64,000 nucleotides of DNA from Paenibacillus silvisoli (GTDB lineage Bacteria; Bacillota; Bacilli; Paenibacillales; Paenibacillaceae). The position numbers and the translations under genes were made by a program. The DNA is taken from the NCBI RefSeq assembly GCF_030866765.1, contig NZ_CP133017.1:1331001-1395000 (forward strand), written 5' to 3'. Under the pieces are notes generated by a model, which did not search any database, had not been told where the DNA came from, and saw only the letters and a program-made list of their open reading frames with translations. Shown here piece after piece: positions 1 to 7,519 of this stretch (position 1 is the first letter of the stretch; each line of letters starts with the position of its first letter).

Positions 1-681
1 ACGCCTGAAGGAACGTTTGCAATCGTCAATAAAATCAAGAACCGGCCGTATTACAAGGAGAAAATCCCCGGCGGCGATCCCCGCAACCCGCTTGGCGACC
101 GGTGGCTGGGCTTGGAGGTCGACGGGACTTATGGGACGACCTATGCGATTCACGGCAATAATAACAGCAAATCCATCGGCAAGTACGTCAGCGCGGGCTG
201 CATCCGCATGTATAACGATGACATTCATTGGCTGTTTCCGCAGATCAAGACCGGCACCAATGTCGTCATTACGACGTCCGGTCTTTCCTTCGAGGATATT
301 GCCGAGCAGCATGATTATCCGCTGATCAAGCATTTTGAAGGCAAGCTGCTGCTGAACGGAGAGACTGCCGCGCTGGAGCACGAACTGATTCTCGCGGATT
401 CGCGCGTGTATATTCCGATGCGCGAAGTGTTCGAGCTGTTGGGCGGGACGGTAGCTTGGAATAACGAGGACAAGACGGTAACGGCCGTGGTCGGCGACCG
501 GACCTTGGTGCATCAGACGCTGACCAACGTAGTGGATATGAACGGGACGTTGATCGAGATCACGGCTTCCCGGATGATCAACGGTTCCGTCATGCTGCCT
601 CTCCGCAATATATCCGAGCTGATCGGCTATTACGTCGAATGGGACGGTGCGGCGAAGGAGATTCGGTTAACGGAGCTTTAG
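1..681 (+). CDS. L,D-transpeptidase (YkuD) with copper-amine-oxidase-N-like C-terminal domain, 5' partial
   Basis: The gene enters the window already open; 226 codons remain and the start is missing. The visible first part is the end of a YkuD L,D-transpeptidase domain. Its catalytic signature is His51 followed by SAGCIRMYN with the nucleophile Cys67 (numbered from the window edge). The family forms 3-3 peptidoglycan cross-links or attaches proteins to peptidoglycan outside the membrane. After about residue 110 comes a domain with the pattern of the copper amine oxidase N-terminal (stalk) family (VYIPMREVFELLGGTVAW, then MLPLRNISELIG), common in Paenibacillus envelope proteins and usually not enzymatic. 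It is followed closely by a small membrane-protein gene. Confidence 0.85.
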   Translation, partial: TPEGTFAIVNKIKNRPYYKEKIPGGDPRNPLGDRWLGLEVDGTYGTTYAIHGNNNSKSIGKYVSAGCIRMYNDDIHWLFPQIKTGTNVVITTSGLSFEDIAEQHDYPLIKHFEGKLLLNGETAALEHELILADSRVYIPMREVFELLGGTVAWNNEDKTVTAVVGDRTLVHQTLTNVVDMNGTLIEITASRMINGSVMLPLRNISELIGYYVEWDGAAKEIRLTEL

Positions 682-705
682 AGGATAAGAGAGGTATCGA
701 AGCAC

Positions 706-948
706 ATGTATGAGACGTTCAAAACAGCGAGGCTGTTGGCCGGCTTGCTGATCGCGGCGGGATGCATTATTTTTCTTGTTCAATTTTTTCCCTCGTTCTC
801 TATCTCTATCGTGGGCATCATAACCGTTCTTGCCGGCGCGGCATTGCTTGCCATTATCCGGGCAGCGAAAGCGGAGTTGGACCGGTTGCGGATCGAGCTG
901 GTGGACGTAAGGAAAATGGCGGAAGGGCCGAAAATGCCGAAGCCTTAG
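706..948 (+). CDS. Small two-helix membrane protein, function unknown
   Basis: An 80-residue protein with an AGAGG ribosome site upstream of ATG. Two hydrophobic stretches (about residues 10-30 and 33-52) suggest two membrane helices, followed by a charged tail rich in Lys, Arg and Glu. I do not recognise a family. It lies 24 bases after the L,D-transpeptidase gene in the same direction, so the two may be co-transcribed and the protein may act at the envelope, but this is only a positional inference. Confidence 0.55.
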   Translation: MYETFKTARLLAGLLIAAGCIIFLVQFFPSFSISIVGIITVLAGAALLAIIRAAKAELDRLRIELVDVRKMAEGPKMPKP

Positions 949-976
949 TCAAAATGTGGGGCATCTGCGAGTGGAT

Positions 977-1112
977 AGCGGATATACCGCTCTCAATGAT
1001 GCAATCCCGCCGAAACCCCAGTAAAATGGCTTTGTCAGCGGCTCGATAGCGGAAATTCCGCTATTGTAGGCGAAAAGTGGCCGATATGCCTGCCGAGAGC
1101 GGATATTCCGCT
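977..1112. repeat. Three spaced copies of an AGCGGAWWTWCCGCT palindrome
   Basis: The gene-free stretch 949-1237 holds three short near-perfect palindromes: AGCGGATATACCGCT (977-991), ATAGCGGAAATTCCGCTAT (1046-1064) and AGCGGATATTCCGCT (1098-1112). All are variants of AGCGG-5-CCGCT, at intervals of roughly 70 and 50 bases. They have no T-tract, so they are not typical terminators. They could be an intergenic repeat family or binding sites for a dimeric protein. Nothing else is visible in the gap apart from the ribosome site of the next gene. Confidence 0.6.
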
Positions 1113-1237
1113 ATCGATCGATATGTTCTTTCTAAGGCTGCCAGCAGTGCCGGCGGTCTTTTTGCTGTTAGACGGAGGATAACGGGGGAAAATTGCGAAT
1201 TGGTTGTTATTGGATTTCAAACGAGGTGGCTCATTCG

Positions 1238-1723
1238 ATGAACAAGATTTTTATCGTCGGCATCGTGGCCAGCGGAAAAACGACGCTTGCGAAGCGGCTA
1301 TCCGAGCGGACAGGCATCCCTTGGCACGAACTGGACTGCATTGTTCACCATCAAACCGCATCGGGGCGGATCAAACGGACGGCGGCCGAGCAGGTGGAGG
1401 TGATTCAGGGGATCGATCGGCAGGGGCCGTGGATCATGGAAGGCACGGACCGCGAGTCGTACCGGCAATGTTTACTCGACATGGCGGATACGATTATTTT
1501 TGTCGATACGCCGCTGTGGAAGCGCAGGGTTCGGATATTCACAAGGTTCGTCAAGCAAAGGCTCGGTATAGAAGCCTGCCACTATAAGCCGGATCTGAAC
1601 ATGCTGCGGATGATGTACAAGTGGACGCGAGATTTTGAGCGGAACCGCCATCGGCTGGAGGCTGAGCTGGCGAGATACTCGGATAAGGTGATTCGATTGA
1701 AGGACAGCAGTACGATGACTTGA
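1238..1723 (+). CDS. P-loop NTPase of the adenylate kinase / FlaR-like (DNA topology modulation) family
   Basis: A 161-residue soluble protein. The N-terminus has a Walker A loop, VGIVASGKTTLAKRL, followed by a TGIPWHELDCIVHH segment typical of the FlaR-like P-loop kinases that resemble adenylate and shikimate kinases. The conserved WIMEGTDRESY and IIFVDTPLWKRRVRI segments match the family's middle region. The start is placed at ATG 1238 because GAGGTGG lies 8 bases upstream; the open frame extends to 1193 without a better site. The substrate is unknown and the gene stands alone. Confidence 0.75.
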   Translation: MNKIFIVGIVASGKTTLAKRLSERTGIPWHELDCIVHHQTASGRIKRTAAEQVEVIQGIDRQGPWIMEGTDRESYRQCLLDMADTIIFVDTPLWKRRVRIFTRFVKQRLGIEACHYKPDLNMLRMMYKWTRDFERNRHRLEAELARYSDKVIRLKDSSTMT

Positions 1724-1856
1724 TGGATTTACAATAATTTCTTATTGGCATAATCCCGCCCGTCCCTTATTATGGTTATCGAGGACACCAAGTAAATTCT
1801 GGAAGCGCATGCAAACCTCGGAATCGGAACAAGACGATAAGGAGGCAATACCGTCC

Positions 1857-2606
1857 ATGAAGCTTACGTTCGAACAGAAGAAATCGATGCTCACCCAAGG
1901 TTACATCCACATTCCCGGCGTTATTCCCCGCGTGCTGGTCGATCAAGCCGTAAAACATATTAACCATGCCGTCGGGCAAGGGATGCCGGTAGAGGAAATG
2001 ACGAAGTACCGCGCCCAGTCGTACTGCCCGGAGCTGACCGATAAGCCGCCGATTACCGGTTTGTTCAACGATACGCCCGTGAAAGGCTTCGTCGAGGATC
2101 TGCTTGGCGAAGGGATGGCAAGACAGATCGGCGGCGGGCAAATCGCGCTTCGCTTTCCGACGCTGCAGGATCCGCCGGTCGTGAACAGGCCGCATCTGGA
2201 CGGCATGTATTCGCCGAACAACGGCGTGAAGGAAGGCACGATCGGGAATTTCACGATGCTCGTCGGCGTGCTGCTGAGCCCGGTGCGCACGACATTCGCC
2301 GGCAACTTCACCGTATGGCCGGGGACGCATACGATTTACGAGCAATATTTCCGCGAGCACGGGCCCGAATCGCTGCTGAACGGGATGCCGCCGGTTGAAA
2401 TTCCGGAACCGGTTCAAACGATGGGCGAGCCCGGCGACGTTTTTCTCGTTCATTATCAGCTGGCGCACACGGTGGCGCTGAATGCATCGCCGAACACGCG
2501 ATACTGCATCTTCTTCCGGGTCAAGCACAAGGAGCATGATCAGGACTGGAAAGCGCCGATGCTCGATATTTGGAAGCACTGGCCTGGCGTACGCGAAATT
2601 ATGTAG
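1857..2606 (+). CDS. Phytanoyl-CoA dioxygenase (PhyH) family protein
   Basis: About 249 residues with the fold signature of Fe(II)/2-oxoglutarate oxygenases of the PhyH family. An HxD pair appears in RPHLDGMY (facial-triad His and Asp) and the distal His in HYQLAHTVALN, followed by Arg in NTRYCIFFR that would bind 2-oxoglutarate. Such enzymes hydroxylate small molecules; the substrate here cannot be told. AAGGAGG at 1839-1845 favours ATG 1857, about 11 bases away; ATG 1809 in the same frame has only a weak site. A strong terminator follows directly, so the gene is probably monocistronic. Confidence 0.8.
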   Translation: MKLTFEQKKSMLTQGYIHIPGVIPRVLVDQAVKHINHAVGQGMPVEEMTKYRAQSYCPELTDKPPITGLFNDTPVKGFVEDLLGEGMARQIGGGQIALRFPTLQDPPVVNRPHLDGMYSPNNGVKEGTIGNFTMLVGVLLSPVRTTFAGNFTVWPGTHTIYEQYFREHGPESLLNGMPPVEIPEPVQTMGEPGDVFLVHYQLAHTVALNASPNTRYCIFFRVKHKEHDQDWKAPMLDIWKHWPGVREIM

Positions 2607-2614
2607 CTAATAAG

Positions 2615-2661
2615 AACCGTGAAAGAACAGACGCAGCGTCTGTTCTTTCACGGTTTTTTTG
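2615..2661 (+). terminator. Rho-independent terminator of the PhyH gene
   Basis: A near-perfect 20-bp inverted repeat begins at 2615 (AACCGTGAAAGAACAGACGC) and its complement ends at 2655. The 3' arm runs into seven T residues. It lies nine bases after the PhyH stop codon. Confidence 0.92.
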
Positions 2662-2725
2662 TTGCGAGTTAGGAGTTGGGGCTGCCCCGCCTAAAAAAAA
2701 CACAAGGCCAATAAAAGCGATTCCA

Positions 2726-2754
2726 TTGTTGCCTTCCCCGTCAGCGGCTAGGAT
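2726..2754 (+). promoter_or_regulatory. Candidate promoter of the first sugar-permease pair
   Basis: TTGTTG (2726-2731), a 17-base spacer and TAGGAT (2749-2754) form a sigma-A-like promoter. The block TCCATTGT around the -35 recurs in the promoter before the binding-protein gene (4643-4650), as does GGCCAA upstream (2706-2711 and 4631-4636), suggesting common control. The predicted transcript would begin near 2761, which argues for translation starting at TTG 2797. Confidence 0.5.
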
Positions 2755-2796
2755 GAGAGTATGCACAAACAAGCTACTGGCGAGGAGGGACGGCTG

Positions 2797-3693
2797 TTGC
2801 TCGGATTCATCTGGAAGTACCGGACGCTGTATCTGCTTTCGATTCCAGGCATACTTTATTTTCTCGTGTTCAAGTACGTGCCTTTGCTCGGATCGGTCAT
2901 CGCGTTCCAAAATTACAATCTTTTCGCCGGCTTCGGCGGGAGCCAGTGGGTCGGCTTCGAGCATTTCGAGCGCATGTTCCAGCACTATGATTTTCTGCGC
3001 ATCTTGAAAAATACGCTGGTGCTTGGCGCGCTCGACATTCTGATCGCGTTCACGGCGCCGATCGTACTGGCCCTGTTGCTAAACGAGGTCCGGCTCGTCC
3101 TCTATAAAAAAATCGTGCAAACGATCGTCTACGCGCCGCATTTCTTGTCATGGGTCATCGTCAGCGGCATTTTCGCAGGCATGCTGTCGCCGACCTCGGG
3201 CATCGTCAACGTGATTATCGGCTGGTTCGGCGTCGAGCCGATTTATTTTCTAGGCGAAAATAGTTACATCCGCGCAATCCTGGTGGGTTCCGGCTTATGG
3301 CGCGACGTGGGCTGGGGCACGATCATTTATCTAGCCGCCTTGACGGGCATTAATCCCGAGCTGTACGAAGCGTCCGAGATCGACGGCGCGGGCCGCTGGA
3401 AGCAAACGCTGAAAATCACGCTCCCATCGCTGCTTCCGGTCATTACCGTGCTTTTCCTGTTGAAGATCGGCGACTTTATGGATTACGGCTTCGAACGTGT
3501 CTTCGTCTTCCAAAACCCGCTCAACATCACGGACAGCGAAATACTGGACACCTATATCTACAAAGCGGGTTTGAAGCAGATGCAGTACAGCTACGCGACC
3601 GCTATCGGGCTGTTCAAATCGGTCGTCGGCCTGTTCCTGCTGGTCATCGCCAACGCGCTGAGCCGCAAGGCTACGGGAGAATCGTTGTACTGA
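2797..3693 (+). CDS. Carbohydrate ABC transporter permease, LplB/YtcP-like (CUT1 family)
   Basis: About 298 residues with six predicted membrane helices. It carries the binding-protein-dependent transport EAA loop near the C-terminal half (YEASEIDGAGRWKQTLKITLP), which contacts the ATPase. The start is uncertain: TTG 2797 has AGGAGG 8 bases upstream and fits the promoter, while ATG 2761 would add 12 residues but sits at the expected transcription start. It forms a heterodimer with the following permease and imports a sugar or oligosaccharide delivered by the lipoprotein at 4739. No ATPase is encoded nearby; this family commonly uses a shared MsmX-type ATPase. Confidence 0.9.
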   Translation: MLGFIWKYRTLYLLSIPGILYFLVFKYVPLLGSVIAFQNYNLFAGFGGSQWVGFEHFERMFQHYDFLRILKNTLVLGALDILIAFTAPIVLALLLNEVRLVLYKKIVQTIVYAPHFLSWVIVSGIFAGMLSPTSGIVNVIIGWFGVEPIYFLGENSYIRAILVGSGLWRDVGWGTIIYLAALTGINPELYEASEIDGAGRWKQTLKITLPSLLPVITVLFLLKIGDFMDYGFERVFVFQNPLNITDSEILDTYIYKAGLKQMQYSYATAIGLFKSVVGLFLLVIANALSRKATGESLY

Positions 3694-3712
3694 AGCAAAA
3701 GGAGGAGTGGCC

Positions 3713-4588
3713 GTGATCAGGCGCGAGCATTGGAGCAGAAAAGGATTTCTTGCCGCGAATTATATAGGGCTGACCGGATTGTCGCTGACGATGCTGCTGC
3801 CGTTCTTGAACGTGATCGCGCAATCGCTCAGCGGCGCGGCGGCGATCGACCGGGGCGACGTTATGTTTTGGCCCGTCGATTTCACGCTCAATTATTACCG
3901 CTATGTGTTCGATGACATCTCCATCTGGCGCGCATTCGGCATTACCGTCTATATCACGGTGGTCGGCACGCTCATCAATTTGACCTTTACTTCGTCGTTA
4001 GCTTATCCGCTGTCGCGGACGGAGTATGTGGGTCGCAAATACGTGCTGCTGTTTATTTTGATGACGATGATCTTCACGGCGCCGCTCATTCCGCAATTCA
4101 TGCTGATGAGAGAAATCCGCTTGATCAATACGCTCTGGGCGCTCATGATTCCGACAGCCATCAGCGCGTTCAATCTGATCGTCCTGCGGTCGTTCTTCGC
4201 GCAAATTCCGGCGGAACTGATCGACAGCGCACGGATGGACGGCTGCGGCGAACTCAGAATTTTATGGAGCCTGATGCTTCCGTTGTCCAAGCCTGCGCTT
4301 GCGACGGTCGGCATTTTCTATTCGGTGACGAACTGGAACAAATACATGGACGCCTTGTATTATTTGAATGACCGCCGGCTCTATCCGCTTCAGGTGAAGC
4401 TGCGGGAGCTGCTCATCAACGACGATTTGGTCGATACGGGGAACTTGCCGTTCGATATCGCGTCGCAATCCGTGCAAGGCGTGCAAATGGCCGTTATTCT
4501 CGTGGCGACTTTGCCGATTATTATGTTGTATCCGTTTATGCAGCGTTATTTTATTAAGGGCATGCTGATCGGGTCGATTAAATCGTAA
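3713..4588 (+). CDS. Carbohydrate ABC transporter permease, YtcP/CarB-like (MalG type)
   Basis: About 291 residues, partner permease of the preceding gene. The EAA-type loop is DSARMDGCGELRILWSLMLPLSKP, and the protein ends in YFIKGMLIGSIKS, typical of this subfamily. GGAGG at 3701-3705 is best spaced for GTG 3713 (7 bases); GTG 3707 overlaps the ribosome site. The gap to the upstream stop is 19 bases, so the two permeases are certainly co-transcribed. The next gene, for the binding protein, has its own promoter. Confidence 0.9.
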   Translation: MIRREHWSRKGFLAANYIGLTGLSLTMLLPFLNVIAQSLSGAAAIDRGDVMFWPVDFTLNYYRYVFDDISIWRAFGITVYITVVGTLINLTFTSSLAYPLSRTEYVGRKYVLLFILMTMIFTAPLIPQFMLMREIRLINTLWALMIPTAISAFNLIVLRSFFAQIPAELIDSARMDGCGELRILWSLMLPLSKPALATVGIFYSVTNWNKYMDALYYLNDRRLYPLQVKLRELLINDDLVDTGNLPFDIASQSVQGVQMAVILVATLPIIMLYPFMQRYFIKGMLIGSIKS

Positions 4589-4623
4589 CCGTTACACTAT
4601 TTACTGGAAATATAAAAAAATGA

Positions 4624-4702
4624 CAAACATGGCCAAACGGAGTCCATTGTGACCTCGCCTCTTCCGTACCTATACTGAGGGTGAGTTTTGAAAGCGCTCT
4701 AC
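4624..4702 (+). promoter_or_regulatory. Promoter with upstream motif and cre-like site before the first binding-protein gene
   Basis: TTGTGA (4647-4652), an 18-base spacer and TATACT (4671-4676) form a good sigma-A promoter. TGAAAGCGCTCTAC at 4689-4702 matches 12 of 14 positions of the CcpA cre consensus TGWAANCGNTNWCA, just after the predicted start; a site there normally gives carbon catabolite repression. CAAACATG-N6-CGG (4624-4640), which also occurs before the second transporter operon (16320-16336), lies about 47 bases upstream of the -10 and may be the site of the YesN-type activator. Confidence 0.55.
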
Positions 4703-4738
4703 TCGCGCTACTTCGACTGAGGAGATGAGGGGGATTTG

Positions 4739-6352
4739 ATGAAAAAGCTATTCGTGCTCGCAACTGTTGTCGCTTTATCCGTCTCGATGCTGTCAGGCTG
4801 CTCCAAGGATAATAATGAGCCGTCGAAGGCGGCGAATACGCCGGCGGAAACGCCAAAGGCCAACAATGCGGCAGCCGACAAGCCGGAAGAAACGGCGGCC
4901 GCCGAGCCGACGAAGTTCTCGATTTCCATGCGGACGCTAAACGTGCCTTACGTCGAGCAGAACCCGGACATCAACGGCGACAAGTACGTGCTTGAGCTGG
5001 AAAAAATGACAAACACCGACCTGGACATCCGGCTCATCCCTCACAACGAGTACCAGGACAAAATGATTCAAATGTTCGCCACGAACGACATACCCGACGT
5101 CGTGCAAGGAAGCGGCGGCATCAGCGGGCAGGAGCTGGCGGGCGCCGTGCAGAGCGGCGTGTTCATGCCGCTGAACGACCTGCTGCAGGAGTACGGCCAG
5201 AACCTGCAGAAGTTCCTGCCGAAGGCGGCTTGGGACCGGCTGACGGACGCGAAGACCGGCAACGTTTACGGCATACCGGAAGTGCTGAGCAATCCGTCGC
5301 GACGGGCGACGTGGATCCGGACTGACCTGCTGGAAAAGGCGGGTAAACCGATTCCGAAGACGGTCGAGGAGACGCTCGACGTGCTGCGGGCGTTCAAGGA
5401 AATGGGAATCGAGCATCCGTACATGGGCCGCAAAAACTTCAAATACGCGGACACGTTCTTTGGCTCGTATGACGTTTTCGGCTATTTGAATCAATTCAAG
5501 CTGTTCCCGGACGGCAAGGTGAAGCCGAGCTTCTTCGATGAAGCGGCCATGAAGAAAGCGGTCGGCGTCTACAAGACGATGTTCGACGAAGGCTTGATTA
5601 GCAAGGAATTCGCTACGATTGAAAGCGCGGACTTCAAGAGCATCATTACGAGCGGCAAAGCCGGCATGTGGTCCATGAACGCCAACGAGCTGCCGATCTG
5701 GGGCACTCAGCTGATGACGAATGTGCCCGGCGCAAAAGTAGCGCTCATACCTTCCCCGGTCGGCGACGACAGCAAGGGCGGCTATGCCCACTACAATCCA
5801 GTAACGCGCTCCTATTTCATCAACGTGAATGCGAAAGATAAAGCGGCCGGCATCATCAAGTTTTTCGATTGGATGGTCGGCGAGCAAGCGCAACACTTTT
5901 TCAGCTACGGCATCGAAGGCGAGGATTATACCGACAACGGCGGTACGATTTCGTACACGCCGCCTACGGACGAGGCAGGAACGAACAAGCAGCGCTATCT
6001 GAATTACTGGCTGTGGATGGTGCAGGATACGACATACAACAAGCGCATCGCCGAGCTGTCGGAGCCAGGCAAGCAAATGGTCGACGCGTTCGATAATCTG
6101 TTGACGAAGGAAGGCCGCAGAGGCATTGAATTCGATCCTCGCCTTGAGGCGCTCGTGAAGTATCCCGATCTGAGCCCGCTGTCCGATCAGCTGCCGCCGC
6201 TCGTTCTGGAGCATGTGCTGAAAATGGTATACGGCAAAGAGCCGATCGATAATTACGGCAAGGTGCTGGAGGAGTATCTGTCCAAAGGCGGCAACGAGGT
6301 CATCGACGAAGCGACAGCTCGTTACAACAGCAAAGAAAACGCTTTCGAATAA
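4739..6352 (+). CDS. Extracellular sugar-binding lipoprotein of an Lpl-type ABC transporter
   Basis: 537 residues. The N-terminus MKKLFVLATVVALSV leads to the lipobox LSGC, so Cys21 or so would be lipidated, followed by a low-complexity Ala/Pro/Glu-rich linker and then a family 1 solute-binding protein fold. The length is typical of Paenibacillus LplA-like proteins. ATG 4739 is preceded by GAGATGAGGGGG; the TTG just before it is unlikely. It presents the substrate to the permeases at 2797 and 3713. Expression is probably controlled separately through the promoter and cre-like site immediately upstream. Confidence 0.9.
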   Translation: MKKLFVLATVVALSVSMLSGCSKDNNEPSKAANTPAETPKANNAAADKPEETAAAEPTKFSISMRTLNVPYVEQNPDINGDKYVLELEKMTNTDLDIRLIPHNEYQDKMIQMFATNDIPDVVQGSGGISGQELAGAVQSGVFMPLNDLLQEYGQNLQKFLPKAAWDRLTDAKTGNVYGIPEVLSNPSRRATWIRTDLLEKAGKPIPKTVEETLDVLRAFKEMGIEHPYMGRKNFKYADTFFGSYDVFGYLNQFKLFPDGKVKPSFFDEAAMKKAVGVYKTMFDEGLISKEFATIESADFKSIITSGKAGMWSMNANELPIWGTQLMTNVPGAKVALIPSPVGDDSKGGYAHYNPVTRSYFINVNAKDKAAGIIKFFDWMVGEQAQHFFSYGIEGEDYTDNGGTISYTPPTDEAGTNKQRYLNYWLWMVQDTTYNKRIAELSEPGKQMVDAFDNLLTKEGRRGIEFDPRLEALVKYPDLSPLSDQLPPLVLEHVLKMVYGKEPIDNYGKVLEEYLSKGGNEVIDEATARYNSKENAFE

Positions 6353-6427
6353 TCGCCCGCCTGCACTAGAATGAAAGAAGAGATTCGGATGCTCTGCCTG
6401 CCTGTCGCGTTTTCAGCCGCCGGCGGG

Positions 6428-6442
6428 GGAGCATCTTGCTCC
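6428..6442 (+). other. Small hairpin in the leader of the first response-regulator gene
   Basis: GGAGCA-TCT-TGCTCC forms a 6-bp stem within the 129-base gap between the binding protein and the regulator. The same GGAGCATC can instead pair with GATGCTC near 6388, and CGGAT (about 6385) with ATCCG (about 6444), so alternative structures are possible. There is no T-tract. It may only reduce read-through. Confidence 0.3.
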
Positions 6443-6481
6443 TATCCGATTGTTCGCAGTGCCAGATGAGGAGGGCCACCC

Positions 6482-7519
6482 ATGTACCGCATACTCGTCG
6501 TAGACGATGAACCGATGATTCGCAAAGGACTGCAGAAGTTGATCCGCGAAGCCGACCCTTTGATCGGCCATGCCGAGACGGCCGACAACGGCATCGATGC
6601 GCTTGAGAAAATCGCGTCGAGCCGTCCCGATCTGCTGTTTACGGATATTAAAATGCCGAAGATGGACGGCCTCGAGCTGTGCCGGGTCGTGAACGAGCGT
6701 TTCCCCGGTTTGCCGGTCGTAGTCATTTCCGGCTACGGCGATTTCGCGTATGCCCAGCAGTGCTTGTCTTACGGCGTGAAGGAGTATTTGCTCAAGCCGG
6801 TGACGAAGGCAGCCGTGGGCAAGACGGTCGCGAAGCTGCTTGCGGGGCTCGAAGCGCGGCAGCAGCCGGCCTATATTCCGCTATCGGTGACGGAAGCTTG
6901 GCTGGAGCGGCTGCAGGACGGCGTCTGGCATTTGCGTGCCGAGGCCGTCAAGTCGGCGATCGCGGACATGGAGCAGTACTGCGCGGCGAACAAGCTCGAT
7001 CCGCGCATGCTGGGCGAGCTTACGCATGAGCTATGCGGCAAGCTGACGGACCGCCTGAACGCGCGCGACGTGTACCCTTTCGAACGGGCGCTGTGTCCGG
7101 CCCCCCAAGGGCAGCCCGCCGCATTCGGCTGGCTCGTGGAAGCGGTCCTCGAGATGGTGGAGCAATTGCGTACGAAACGGAAGGGGAACGTAAAGGAGCC
7201 GGTCGAGGAAGCCAAAGCCTACATCGAGAAGCATTTGAGCCGCGAGCTGTCGCTGGAAGAAGTGGCGGTCAAGCTGGGGCTGAACGCCTCCTATTTCAGC
7301 CAGCTGTTTAAGCAAATGACGAATGAAACGTTCGTGCAGTATCGGACGAGGCGGCGGATGGAGAAAGCGAAGCGCCTGCTCTCGATGCCGCATCAGAAAA
7401 TTACGGACGTCTCCGCCGAAGTCGGATTCGCCGATCATCCGCACTTCACGAAGACGTTCAAGAAATACAGCGGACAGACGCCGTCAGAATACCGGGAAAC
7501 GCTGGGCATCCGCGGATGA
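6482..7519 (+). CDS. AraC-type response regulator, YesN-like
   Basis: 345 residues. An N-terminal receiver domain has the acidic pair in VVDDEP, the phospho-acceptor Asp in LLFTDIKMPKMDG and the Lys in YLLKPV. A linker of about 100 residues follows, then an AraC/XylS double helix-turn-helix at about 240-345 (LSLEEVAVKLGLNASYFSQLFK and VGFADHPHFTKTFKKYSG). It is the cytoplasmic partner of the next gene's kinase. The likely targets are the neighbouring transporter and glycan-degradation genes. A GAGGAGGG ribosome site precedes the ATG. Confidence 0.92.
   Translation: MYRILVVDDEPMIRKGLQKLIREADPLIGHAETADNGIDALEKIASSRPDLLFTDIKMPKMDGLELCRVVNERFPGLPVVVISGYGDFAYAQQCLSYGVKEYLLKPVTKAAVGKTVAKLLAGLEARQQPAYIPLSVTEAWLERLQDGVWHLRAEAVKSAIADMEQYCAANKLDPRMLGELTHELCGKLTDRLNARDVYPFERALCPAPQGQPAAFGWLVEAVLEMVEQLRTKRKGNVKEPVEEAKAYIEKHLSRELSLEEVAVKLGLNASYFSQLFKQMTNETFVQYRTRRRMEKAKRLLSMPHQKITDVSAEVGFADHPHFTKTFKKYSGQTPSEYRETLGIRG

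Noticed and set aside
1776..2579. Long minus-strand open frame opposite the PhyH gene
   Set aside because: It is the shadow of a GC-rich gene; no ribosome site and Arg/His-rich translation. Similar long minus-strand shadows lie at 4937-6214, 13076-14536, 21858-23108, 26354-27667 and 29361-30674.
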